DNA of 14,840 nucleotides from an uncultured Bacillota bacterium (lineage in GTDB: Bacteria; Bacillota; Clostridia; Caldicoprobacterales; UBA3941): positions 1-14,840 of the forward strand of contig CALGOY010000143.1 of the NCBI GenBank assembly GCA_937960725.1. The letters are read 5' to 3'. The notes under the pieces were generated by a model, which was given only the letters and a program-made list of their open reading frames with translations, was not told where the DNA came from and made no database searches. The stretch's first letter is position 1. The number at the start of each line of letters is the position of its first letter. Made by a program: the position numbers and the translations under genes. This document shows positions 6,179 to 13,347 of the stretch, one piece after another.

Positions 6179-8431
6179 TTATACAGGATAAAAATTCAAA
6201 TTCTTATCAATAACTATATCTACGCCGCTTTCCAGTTCTATTTCTCTGGTTTTTTCTCCATACCTTACTGTATACATTCCGGATACTTTTGGCTTTAAAA
6301 CCGCCCTGAAAAGCTCCCCTTTCTTCCATTCGATATCCAGCTCTACACCGCCCCTTGCTTTTATACCCTTTATAGTCCCGTTTTTCCATACTTTAGGCAA
6401 TGCCGGAAGCAGATTAATCTCCCCTGCATGGCTCTGCAAGAGCATCTCTGCAATTCCCGCTGTGCCTCCAAAATTTCCATCGATCTGAAATGGAGGATGA
6501 TTATCAAACAAGTTGGGCAAAGTAGACCTTTTAAGCAACTCTTGTATATTTTCGTATGCTTTTTCTCCCTCTTCCAGCCTTGCCCACATATTAATAATCC
6601 ACGCCCTGCTCCATCCGGTGTGGCCACCACCATGGGCCAATCTTCTTTCTAAAGTTATTTTTGCTGCCTGAGCCAGCTTTGGTGTTTTCCGTACAGTTAT
6701 TTGATTTCCGGGGTGCAATGCAAAAAGATGGGATATATGTCTGTGTCCAGGTTCAACCTCCTCATAATCTTCAGCCCATTCCTGAATTTGCCCATATCGC
6801 CCTATTTGGGGCTTAGGCAGTTTATCAATTACTGCTTGAAACTTTCTAATATAATCTTCATCAATCCCAAGGATTTGTGCCGCCTTTATACATCTGGTAT
6901 ATAGAGCATAAATAATTTGACTGTCCATAGAAGGCCCTACGCATAATGCTCCTTCTTCTCCGTTGTCAAGTCGGTACTTATTTTCCGGAGATACAGAAGG
7001 ACATGTCACCAAACGGCCTTTTGAATCTTCCACTAAATAGTCAAGGAAGAATTCCGCCGCTTCCCTCATGGTAGGATATTTTTCTTTCAAAAACTCTATA
7101 TCCTGTGTAAATTCATAGTGCTCCCATAGATGAAGGCACAGCCATGCCGCCCCCATAGGCCAATAAGATGCAGGAATATAAATATCCTGGGGTGCTGTAT
7201 CTCCATAGATATCAGTATTGTGATGGGCTACAAATCCTCTACAGTCATACATCGCTCTTGCAGTATGACGCCCGGGCTCCCGCATTCTTTCAATTAAATC
7301 GAATAAAGGCTCGTGGCATTCTGACAGATTACAAACTTCTGCAGGCCAATAGTTCATCTCAGTATTTATATTAATGGTATATTTGCTATCCCATGGCGGG
7401 AGCATATCTTTATTCCATATCCCCTGAAGGTTAGCCGGCAGAGTACCAGGACGACTGCAGGATATCATAAGATATCTTCCAAACTGAAAATACAGGCAGA
7501 CAAGCCCCGGATCATCCTTTCCAGCCCTTACCCTGTCCAGTCTTTCATCGGTGGCAAGCTGATTCAGTTGTTCGTCATCTACACCCTCTATATCCAGCTC
7601 CATGCGATGGAAAAAGCTCTGATAATCCTTTATATGATCCTCCAGAATCTCTTTATATTCTTTCTTTAAAGCATTATCTATGTATTTTTTACATAAATCT
7701 ATATAATCATGGCTTCGGAATGAAGTAGCAGCAGAAATAAATAGAGTGACCTCGTCTGCATTTTCTACTAATAGATTTTCACCGATGGTATAAACATTTC
7801 CACCTTTTGCTACAGCTCGTACTATGGCACAAAAACCAATGCCATCCTCTCCGCCGGTATTCCCCTTCATCATAATGGAGTCTTCAGATATACTCTGAAG
7901 CATATCTAAATATTTGCCTCTTCTAAGCTGTGCATCAAAAGATATGCTTCCCGGTTTATCCGCCGTAATTCTTATGACAATCAGCTGATCGACTGCGCTG
8001 GCAAAATATTCTCTAGTATAATTAACTCCGTCATAGCTGTAACGAACTCGTGCTATGCTTTCATTTATATCCAGTTCTCGATAATAATCCTCTACCTCGC
8101 TATCGCTATGATTAAAGTTTAAAAACAAATCTCCAAGGGGTTGATAGTGCCTCTGCCCTTCCGGCGTCCCTGATAATGCCATTTTAGCAAGCCTCTCCGC
8201 TTCTTTTATTTTCCCTTCAAAAAGTAAGCTTCGAATTTTAGGCAGATTTTTAAGGGCATCCGGATTATTTCTATCCCTTGGTCCCCCGTACCACACGCTA
8301 TCTTCATTCAGCTGAATATGCTCTCTTCCAACGCCGCCAAATATCATTCCACCTAGTCTTCCATTGCCGATTGGCAAAGCTTCATTCCAATCTGAAGCTG
8401 CCTTCTTATACCACAGCTTAGTATTATTCAA
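6179..8431 (-). CDS. GH95 alpha-L-fucosidase / alpha-L-galactosidase (cytoplasmic)
   Basis: This enzyme of about 750 residues belongs to GH95, an inverting family that removes terminal alpha-1,2-linked L-fucose or L-galactose. Features are the N-terminal WNEALPIGNGRLGGM signature (18-32 in the longer numbering), a linker, an (alpha/alpha)6 barrel and a C-terminal beta domain. Key residues match the Bifidobacterium enzyme as recalled: the Asn pair 357/359 in NINTEMNYWP, Glu486 in PSVSPEN and Asp654 in DGNFGGT. The size is normal for a bare GH95 enzyme without extra modules, and there is no signal peptide. The nearest start by ribosome binding site is the TTG at 8431, with GAGGTG six bases before it. 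A GTG at 8440 (753 residues) lies inside that ribosome binding site and is less likely. The start follows the CE8-CE12 stop by 17 bases, so the two are cotranscribed. Among pectic substrates, L-fucose and L-galactose suggest rhamnogalacturonan side chains; xyloglucan is an alternative. Confidence 0.93.
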   Translation of the reverse strand: MNNTKLWYKKAASDWNEALPIGNGRLGGMIFGGVGREHIQLNEDSVWYGGPRDRNNPDALKNLPKIRSLLFEGKIKEAERLAKMALSGTPEGQRHYQPLGDLFLNFNHSDSEVEDYYRELDINESIARVRYSYDGVNYTREYFASAVDQLIVIRITADKPGSISFDAQLRRGKYLDMLQSISEDSIMMKGNTGGEDGIGFCAIVRAVAKGGNVYTIGENLLVENADEVTLFISAATSFRSHDYIDLCKKYIDNALKKEYKEILEDHIKDYQSFFHRMELDIEGVDDEQLNQLATDERLDRVRAGKDDPGLVCLYFQFGRYLMISCSRPGTLPANLQGIWNKDMLPPWDSKYTININTEMNYWPAEVCNLSECHEPLFDLIERMREPGRHTARAMYDCRGFVAHHNTDIYGDTAPQDIYIPASYWPMGAAWLCLHLWEHYEFTQDIEFLKEKYPTMREAAEFFLDYLVEDSKGRLVTCPSVSPENKYRLDNGEEGALCVGPSMDSQIIYALYTRCIKAAQILGIDEDYIRKFQAVIDKLPKPQIGRYGQIQEWAEDYEEVEPGHRHISHLFALHPGNQITVRKTPKLAQAAKITLERRLAHGGGHTGWSRAWIINMWARLEEGEKAYENIQELLKRSTLPNLFDNHPPFQIDGNFGGTAGIAEMLLQSHAGEINLLPALPKVWKNGTIKGIKARGGVELDIEWKKGELFRAVLKPKVSGMYTVRYGEKTREIELESGVDIVIDKNLNFYPV

Positions 8432-8448
8432 CCTACTCACCTCGGTTT

Positions 8449-10080
8449 TTATTTAATATTATCCTTATCAATAAAATATTCTAACGACAGCTTATTTTCC
8501 TTAATACCCTCCAACACGAGCTTGGCTACTTCTACAGCACCTCTCTCGTGAAGATGGGTATTATCCTTTATTCCATCCGGATAGTTTACATGCTCTCCTG
8601 GCTTTAACCATAAGAAAATTTGCTTAGTCTCCTCTTCTCCCAGCTTCTCAAACAATTTTTTTGTTTTTTCTGTCATATCAATCAGCGGCACCTTAAGTTC
8701 CTCTGCCAGTTCCTTCATTGCCTTTGGATATTCTCCATGGGTGTCAGCAATTGTGCCATCGCTGTTGAAGCTTCTTCTGCTGATAGGAGTAAGCAGTACA
8801 GGATTTGCTCCTTTTTCCCTGGCCCCTTCAATATAGCGGGTTAAATACTCTTTATAAGTCGTATAAGGCTCCGTCCGCCTTTCTTCATCCTCTTTTTGGT
8901 CATTGTGCCCGAACTGGATAAATAGATAATCACCCGCTTTAATTTCTGCTAAAATTATATCTAATCGCCCTTCATTAATGAAGCTCTTCGAACTTCTCCC
9001 ACTGGAAGCATGATTTTTTACTACCACGCCTTCCTTAAACAACCGCCCGATTGCCTGACCCCAACCCATCCGCGGTGCCCGATCTTCAGTATAGTTGCAT
9101 GCAGTAGAATCCCCAGCAATATATACGCTTATAGTTTCTGCTGCTGGATTCCATCCATCATCCCCTGATAGTATTTGGGAAATTGTATATTTCTTGGCTT
9201 CTTCATCGGTTAGTATCTTAGACCAAGAAACTCTCTGCTCCATATTTCCCCCAGGACCCGAGCTATTGTATTCATAATATCGGGCAGTTTTCTCGTTCTC
9301 CTCTTTCCCCCAATTGTGCCATCCTTCAGCCTTTATATGCTCTCCCATCCAGCAGTTTATAAAGCATACATTGCTGTAAGGCCTCCAAGGTCTGCCAAGA
9401 TATACTGTATTCGGGGCGGCATCGCTAGTCAATTTACAATCTAAAAATACATATCCATATTCCTTATCTGCCGGCGTCGATGCAGCAGTTATATATCCAT
9501 TAACATCTTTATTCCTATCCAATGAAATAATCTCACACTGATTAAATACTGCTGTAGCTGAACCAAATATAAAATCTACATCCCCCACAATTGTGCACCG
9601 TTCATAATATTGTCTGCTAGATACAGTTGCAGCCTCCCCCGGCAAAGGACCTGTAAACAGCGTATCCTGATGGCCTAAAAATCTGCAATTTCTAAATACA
9701 GCCCTATCCCCTTTTACGTAGATAGCCAGGGCTTGTCCAACCAGATCCCCACGGCCTGCGCTGTTTTCGAATGTAATGTTTTCCGCTATAAAGTCATCTC
9801 CCCCTATAAATGTACTATAGGAGCGGAAAGTACCCATTTCCTCACCATTATCAAGCAGTTTGCGGGCTGCATCGTCATAGGTTAAAATTGTCTTCTCAGG
9901 ATCTTCCCCTAATAACTTTACAAAAGGTTTATTAATATGCAATTTCTCCTTATATATTCCATTCTTTATATATATAATAACTCTTTCCTTGTTATCGTCT
10001 GGAATTTGATCAACAGCCTCTTGAACGCTGGTAAAATGTCCACTTCCATCCGCTGCAACAATTATAAAATTGTCCTCCAT
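8449..10080 (-). CDS. CE8 pectin methylesterase fused to CE12-type SGNH acetylesterase
   Basis: This 543-residue protein carries two esterases in one chain. Residues 1-300 form a pectinesterase beta-helix with the expected Gln116, Gln138 and Asp139 (GHQDTL), Asp169 (VDFIFG) and Arg230/Trp232 (GRPWRPY). Residues 314-535 form an SGNH domain like rhamnogalacturonan acetylesterase: AGDST with Ser325, an ASSGRSS glycine block, FGHND with Asn393, and DNTHLHERGA with Asp506 and His509. Both active sites look intact. It should strip methyl and acetyl esters from galacturonate so that downstream backbone enzymes can act. There is no signal peptide, which is unusual because most known CE8 enzymes are exported. 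GGGGAGGAG lies four bases before the ATG. It is the first gene of the minus-strand cassette and faces the sulfur genes across the divergent region. Confidence 0.95.
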   Translation of the reverse strand: MEDNFIIVAADGSGHFTSVQEAVDQIPDDNKERVIIYIKNGIYKEKLHINKPFVKLLGEDPEKTILTYDDAARKLLDNGEEMGTFRSYSTFIGGDDFIAENITFENSAGRGDLVGQALAIYVKGDRAVFRNCRFLGHQDTLFTGPLPGEAATVSSRQYYERCTIVGDVDFIFGSATAVFNQCEIISLDRNKDVNGYITAASTPADKEYGYVFLDCKLTSDAAPNTVYLGRPWRPYSNVCFINCWMGEHIKAEGWHNWGKEENEKTARYYEYNSSGPGGNMEQRVSWSKILTDEEAKKYTISQILSGDDGWNPAAETISVYIAGDSTACNYTEDRAPRMGWGQAIGRLFKEGVVVKNHASSGRSSKSFINEGRLDIILAEIKAGDYLFIQFGHNDQKEDEERRTEPYTTYKEYLTRYIEGAREKGANPVLLTPISRRSFNSDGTIADTHGEYPKAMKELAEELKVPLIDMTEKTKKLFEKLGEEETKQIFLWLKPGEHVNYPDGIKDNTHLHERGAVEVAKLVLEGIKENKLSLEYFIDKDNIK

Positions 10081-10100
10081 AAAACTCCTCCCCTGATAAG

Positions 10101-10111
10101 ATAATTAGTAT
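10101..10111 (-). promoter_or_regulatory. Shared 11-base element ATACTAATTAT upstream of CE8-CE12
   Basis: On the minus strand ATACTAATTAT lies eight bases upstream of the ribosome binding site of the first cassette gene and matches the element at 4829-4839 exactly. Here it lies within GATA-CTAAT-TATC, also an inverted repeat. A regulatory role is inferred only from repetition and position. Confidence 0.3.
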
Positions 10112-10197
10112 CAATATACAACATAATTTTACTATAGAGTTAATATAAATTCACTACATATTTTATCTTTTAATCATACCCCGATATAAAAATTGCC

Positions 10198-10206
10198 CAG
10201 CTCAAA
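10198..10206 (-). promoter_or_regulatory. Shared 9-base element TTTGAGCTG upstream of CE8-CE12
   Basis: This is the same 9-mer as at 4898-4906, in the same orientation, and lies 118-126 bases before the CE8-CE12 start. It directly adjoins the palindrome at 10208-10221. It could be part of a promoter or operator for the pectin cassette. Confidence 0.25.
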
Positions 10207-10207
10207 C

Positions 10208-10221
10208 TGTCACCCGTTTCA
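10208..10221. promoter_or_regulatory. cre-like / LacI-family-like operator
   Basis: TGTCACCCGTTTCA is an imperfect palindrome (TGNNAC..GTNNCA). It matches the Bacillus catabolite-responsive consensus TGWNANCGNTNWCA at 13 of 14 positions, on either strand. The one mismatch is in the normally invariant central CG. It lies between the divergent promoters, where a CcpA-like or LacI-type pectin regulator could act on the cassette. It is a candidate site only, because the central mismatch weakens it. Confidence 0.35.
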
Positions 10222-10232
10222 TCCAAGCCGAA

Positions 10233-10238
10233 TATAAT
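10233..10238 (+). promoter_or_regulatory. Candidate -10 box (TATAAT) for the sulfur gene pair
   Basis: A consensus TATAAT lies 38 bases before the TTG start of the cysteine-desulfurase-like gene. At 17 bases upstream the -35 position reads TCACCC, a poor match that overlaps the cre-like palindrome. An activator or an extended promoter may be needed. Transcription would begin near 10245, next to the inverted repeat at 10246-10260. Confidence 0.4.
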
Positions 10239-10245
10239 AATTCTG

Positions 10246-10260
10246 TGTCTATCCAAGACA
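10246..10260. promoter_or_regulatory. Inverted repeat TGTCT-N5-AGACA, possible operator
   Basis: Perfect 5-base arms flank ATCCA directly downstream of the candidate -10 box and before the ribosome binding site of the plus-strand gene, a typical repressor position. ATCCAAG at 10251-10257 also recurs at 10221-10227, 30 bases away on the other side of the -10 box. Confidence 0.35.
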
Positions 10261-10275
10261 AAAGGGGTGAAGCAA

Positions 10276-11610
10276 TTGATAACAGATTCCGCCACTAAGC
10301 TTTATCGAACATTGGTAGCTGGCGTAGAAAAGAAAATACCACTTGCTAATGGAAGGATGGTACCAGCCATTAATTTTGATAACGCTGCCACTACGCCCCC
10401 TTTCATTTCCGTTCTCGAGGCCATCAATGAGTTCGCCCCCTGGTATTCTTCAATACATCGGGGAGCTGGATATAAATCGAAGTATTCTACCCGTACATAT
10501 GAAATAGCAAGGGAAATCGTAGCCTCCTTTGTAGGAGCAGATTTAAATCACGATGTCGTTATTTTCGTAAAAAACACCACCGAAGCTATAAATAAACTAT
10601 CTTGTAGACTACAGGATGAGATAGGCAAAAATGGTGTCGTTCTAACCACTTATATGGAACACCACAGCAACGACCTGCCGTGGCGTATGAGATATCGAGT
10701 AGATTATGTAAATGTCGATGAAAAAGGACGATTATGCCTAGAAGATCTAAAAGCAAAGCTTCAAAAATATGGTGGAGCTATAAAACTAGTAGCTGTAGCT
10801 GGCGCATCCAATGTTACAGGTTATGTAAACCCTATTCATGAAATAGCCGAAATAGCCCATCATTATGGTGCTAAAATAGCGGTAGATGGAGCGCAACTCG
10901 TCCCCCATATGCCTATTGCTATGGAACCCATAAGCTCTTCCCGTCATATTGATTTTCTAGCCTTTTCAGCCCATAAGATGTATGCCCCTTTCGGCATTGG
11001 AGTTCTAATAGGCCCTAGGACTGTATTTGAAAAAGGTGAGCCTGAATTCCCCGGCGGAGGTACAGTAGATATAGTTACCCCCGACTATGTACAGTGGAGC
11101 CCTCCTCCTAAAAAAGAAGAAAGCGGCACTCCAAATCTTATGGGAGTAGTGGCCTTAACTGCCGCAATTAAAACTATTCAGTCTTTAGGGATGGAAAAAA
11201 TCCATCAGCACGAACTTAAGCTCACCCGCTATGCTATCGAGCAGCTTTTAGAAATACCTGATGTTCAGCTCTACTGCAATGTGGAAGATTTTACTCACAG
11301 GGTAGGTATAATACCCTTTAACATAGATGGGCTACACCATGCTCTAGTAGCCGAAGCCTTATCCTTAGAAGCTGGCATTGCCGTAAGAAGCGGCTGCTTT
11401 TGCGCACAGCCTTATATACAAAAGTTATTAAAAATCCCATCGGAAGAAGTAAAAAAACGAATATCAGGCGACGAAGCCCTCCACCCTGGGGTAGTCCGGG
11501 TAAGCTTTGGACTCTATAATCAAAAGGAAGAAGTCGATGTATTAATATCTTCCATTAAAAAGATAGCAGCCAATAAGAAAGAATATAAAAACAAATATCG
11601 CTTTATCTAA
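10276..11610 (+). CDS. Cysteine-desulfurase-like class V aminotransferase (PLP)
   Basis: This PLP-dependent fold-type I protein of about 444 residues resembles SufS/NifS-type cysteine desulfurases. In the numbering from the GTG at 10267, it shows the NFDNAATTPP N-terminal motif (36-45), TYMEHHSN with the stacking His (132/133), AVDGAQ with Asp207 and Gln210, SAHK with the Schiff-base Lys237, and RSGCFCAQPY with Cys377 and Cys379. The latter occupies the place of the SufS catalytic-cysteine loop. If active, it would take sulfur from cysteine as a protein persulfide. It sits just before a DsrE-type protein, a plausible sulfur acceptor. The TTG at 10276 is preferred because GGGGTGA lies before it; the GTG at 10267 falls inside that ribosome binding site. 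The two-cysteine loop differs from the usual SufS and IscS forms, so the substrate is not certain. Confidence 0.85.
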   Translation: MITDSATKLYRTLVAGVEKKIPLANGRMVPAINFDNAATTPPFISVLEAINEFAPWYSSIHRGAGYKSKYSTRTYEIAREIVASFVGADLNHDVVIFVKNTTEAINKLSCRLQDEIGKNGVVLTTYMEHHSNDLPWRMRYRVDYVNVDEKGRLCLEDLKAKLQKYGGAIKLVAVAGASNVTGYVNPIHEIAEIAHHYGAKIAVDGAQLVPHMPIAMEPISSSRHIDFLAFSAHKMYAPFGIGVLIGPRTVFEKGEPEFPGGGTVDIVTPDYVQWSPPPKKEESGTPNLMGVVALTAAIKTIQSLGMEKIHQHELKLTRYAIEQLLEIPDVQLYCNVEDFTHRVGIIPFNIDGLHHALVAEALSLEAGIAVRSGCFCAQPYIQKLLKIPSEEVKKRISGDEALHPGVVRVSFGLYNQKEEVDVLISSIKKIAANKKEYKNKYRFI

Positions 11611-11621
11611 AAGGTATCATT

Positions 11622-11658
11622 ATTCCTCTTTTGGGAAAAATATTTCCAAAGGAGGAAT
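11622..11658 (+). promoter_or_regulatory. 16-bp RNA hairpin burying the ribosome binding site of the DsrE-like gene
   Basis: Arms 11622-11637 and 11643-11658 can pair over 16 bp with two G-U wobbles and a five-base loop. The 3' arm contains AAAGGAGG, the ribosome binding site of the next gene, whose GTG begins five bases later. No T-run follows, so it is not a terminator. The foot of the stem is only 11 bases after the upstream stop codon, so a ribosome ending there could open it. This points to translational coupling or a regulated hairpin. The pairing is visible in the sequence; the function is inferred. Confidence 0.6.
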
Positions 11659-11662
11659 AACA

Positions 11663-12139
11663 GTGAGTGACAAAATAAACCTGCTCATGTTCAGCAGCGA
11701 CTACGATAAAGCCCTCGCAGCTTTTATACTAGCCACCACTGCCCGGGATATAGAAGTAGACGTTACCATGTTCTTTGCATTTTGGGGACTCCTCCTAGTC
11801 AGGCAGCCCCAAGAAAATGCTTCAGACGACAAATCCTTCTATGAATCTATATTTGGAGCTATGACACCTAGCAATCCGGAAAATCTCCCCCTATCTAAAA
11901 TGAATATGGGGGGATTAGGAAAAGAAATGCTTCTAAAAATGATGAAAAATAATAAAGCGCCAAGGCTTATAGACCTTATACAGGAAGCGAGAGAAAATGG
12001 AGTTAAATTTTACGGCTGCAAACTTTCCATGGAGATTATGGGCTTCAAAGAAGAAGAACTAATCCCCGAACTGGAAGTTATAGAAGCTGCAGATTATCTG
12101 CGGGACGCTATGAATTCCAAGATGCAGCTTTTCATTTAG
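11663..12139 (+). CDS. DsrE/DsrF-like (DrsE_2) sulfur-carrier-type protein
   Basis: This 158-residue soluble protein resembles the DsrE/DsrF/DrsH family. It has an N-terminal beta strand leading into a helix (KINLLMFSSDYDKALAAF), a hydrophobic strand VDVTMFFAFWG (32-42), a PRLIDLIQEARENGV helix (100-114), and a conserved cysteine in FYGCKLSMEIMG (Cys119). That cysteine is where family members carry persulfide sulfur. The segment 62-95, rich in Met and Lys, is typical of the DrsE_2 subgroup, often annotated as peroxiredoxin-family or sulfur-relay proteins. The GTG start has AAAGGAGG seven bases upstream, inside the hairpin at 11622-11658. With the desulfurase-like gene it forms a two-gene unit that ends at the terminator at 12166. 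Confidence 0.8.
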   Translation: MSDKINLLMFSSDYDKALAAFILATTARDIEVDVTMFFAFWGLLLVRQPQENASDDKSFYESIFGAMTPSNPENLPLSKMNMGGLGKEMLLKMMKNNKAPRLIDLIQEARENGVKFYGCKLSMEIMGFKEEELIPELEVIEAADYLRDAMNSKMQLFI

Positions 12140-12165
12140 AAACCTACCTAACTCCCCCCTCTTGC

Positions 12166-12202
12166 CCTCCTGCTATTTATAAAAAAATAGCGGGGGGTTT
12201 TC
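12166..12202 (+). terminator. Rho-independent terminator of the sulfur gene pair
   Basis: GCTATTT (12172-12178) pairs perfectly with AAATAGC (12185-12191). The stem extends through CCTCCT against GGGGGG with wobble pairs, and TTTTCT follows at 12198. On the minus strand the wobbles become mismatches and no T-run follows, so it acts for the plus strand only. Confidence 0.85.
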
Positions 12203-12206
12203 TAAT

Positions 12207-13229
12207 TTACGTCCGAGTGTGAGGCGTTAATCCCCGCACGCTATCTATAAGCACTATTACCGCTCCCACTACAATGGTCATGTAATAAGTAACCACCCGC
12301 CATAATAGCATGGACAGGAATAAAAATTGCTGAGGGATAAACAAGTTAAACAATAGATAGTAGCCCCCTTCAGAAGCTCCAGTGGCTCCTGGGGTCGGAA
12401 AAAATGACACAGCTAAATACAGAAACATAAAAACCATAGCTATTTCAAACCAGCCTGCAGCGTTTAAACCGCAGGCCCTGTATATAAAATACGGTATGCT
12501 TATCAAGAAAGTTATCTCCACAGCCATAAGCATTCCTAAGACAGCCATGGTCTTTGGATTTTCCCTTATCATGACAAAACCATCGTGAAAATCCTTAATA
12601 TGTTTAAAAATATTGCCGCGAACCTTGTCCGGATCTTTAACCAGCTTTATCTTATGTAAAGCTGTAAGAAGCCAGTCCGCAATCTTCTTCAAAATATTCT
12701 GACGCGCAACCAGCGCTAGTGTAAGCAAAAAACCTCCAGCATTTATCGCTAATCCAACCACCGCCGCCCAAAATAACAAGGCTGAATATTCATTGATAAA
12801 CCTACCCTTAAAAGCAAAGGCTACCAATGAAAATAGGGAAATAATCAGCTGATACACACAGAACTTGATTATCAGTATGGAGCTGGCATGGCCAGCCGGT
12901 ATACCGCCCCGTACTAGAAAATAAAGCTGGCTTGGCTGCCCTCCGCTGGCAAAGGGAGTTACGGCATTGTAATACTTTCCTAAAATTGATATCCGCATGC
13001 TTTGAATAAACAGCTTAATTCCAAGAATAGAAGCTGCAGCATAATAAACTACCAGCCCATCGAAAAACCAAAATAGAAACATGCTGAAAATTGCTGCAGC
13101 AATCCACTGAAAATCCAGCTGATAAAAAACCTGTCCTATATTCCCTATGTTGGAATCAAAAAATGCAATGCCCACAATTACTAATATATTGACTAATAGA
13201 TAAATGAGGCTCCATTTTCTTTTTTTCAT
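12207..13229 (-). CDS. Lysylphosphatidylglycerol-synthase TM-region / flippase-like membrane protein
   Basis: This 340-residue integral membrane protein has about eight hydrophobic segments, starting with a Lys/Arg-rich N-terminus and a first helix at about 8-24. It carries two signatures of the UPF0104/AglD/MprF flippase-domain family: TPFASGGQPSQ (91-101), and FPTPGATGASEGG (277-289) with the conserved Pro, Gly and Glu287. Family members move or modify lipids at the cytoplasmic membrane. This protein lacks the cytosolic lysyltransferase domain of full-length MprF, so it cannot make lysyl-phosphatidylglycerol by itself. GGGAG lies six bases before the ATG. Its stop faces the plus-strand terminator across only a few bases. 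Whether it is cotranscribed with the permease gene upstream is open, because the 118-base gap holds inverted repeats but no terminator. Confidence 0.85.
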   Translation of the reverse strand: MKKRKWSLIYLLVNILVIVGIAFFDSNIGNIGQVFYQLDFQWIAAAIFSMFLFWFFDGLVVYYAAASILGIKLFIQSMRISILGKYYNAVTPFASGGQPSQLYFLVRGGIPAGHASSILIIKFCVYQLIISLFSLVAFAFKGRFINEYSALLFWAAVVGLAINAGGFLLTLALVARQNILKKIADWLLTALHKIKLVKDPDKVRGNIFKHIKDFHDGFVMIRENPKTMAVLGMLMAVEITFLISIPYFIYRACGLNAAGWFEIAMVFMFLYLAVSFFPTPGATGASEGGYYLLFNLFIPQQFLFLSMLLWRVVTYYMTIVVGAVIVLIDSVRGLTPHTRT

Positions 13230-13240
13230 AGCTTACTCCC

Positions 13241-13300
13241 ATATTTTCGCTTTATAAATTTTATATTATTATTTATATTAATCTAAATTCGCGAAAATAT
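13241..13300. repeat. 10-bp perfect inverted repeat in the leader of the flippase-like gene
   Basis: ATATTTTCGC (13241-13250) and GCGAAAATAT (13291-13300) are perfect complements 40 bases apart, and the intervening DNA is almost all A and T. The first arm touches the ribosome binding site of the flippase-like gene. The pair could be a two-site operator or a long-looped hairpin in the leader RNA. Confidence 0.4.
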
Positions 13301-13312
13301 TATAGCTATAAT
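13299..13312. repeat. 14-bp perfect palindrome ATTATAGCTATAAT
   Basis: This palindrome overlaps the distal arm of the 10-bp inverted repeat by two bases and contains TATAAT in both orientations. On the minus strand TATAAT is a possible -10 box for the flippase-like gene, though the -35 position is a poor match. It is either an operator overlapping a promoter or simply AT-rich symmetry. Confidence 0.35.
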
Positions 13313-13347
13313 TAAATGTATATCGCCTCATTTTTAATTATCTAGTA

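Noticed and set aside
11622..11658. The hairpin as a terminator between the sulfur genes
   Set aside because: No T-run follows on either strand, and the 3' arm is the ribosome binding site of the next gene.
12172..12191. Bidirectional use of the terminator hairpin for the flippase-like gene
   Set aside because: On the minus strand the wobble pairs become mismatches and no T-run follows, so only the plus-strand use is supported.
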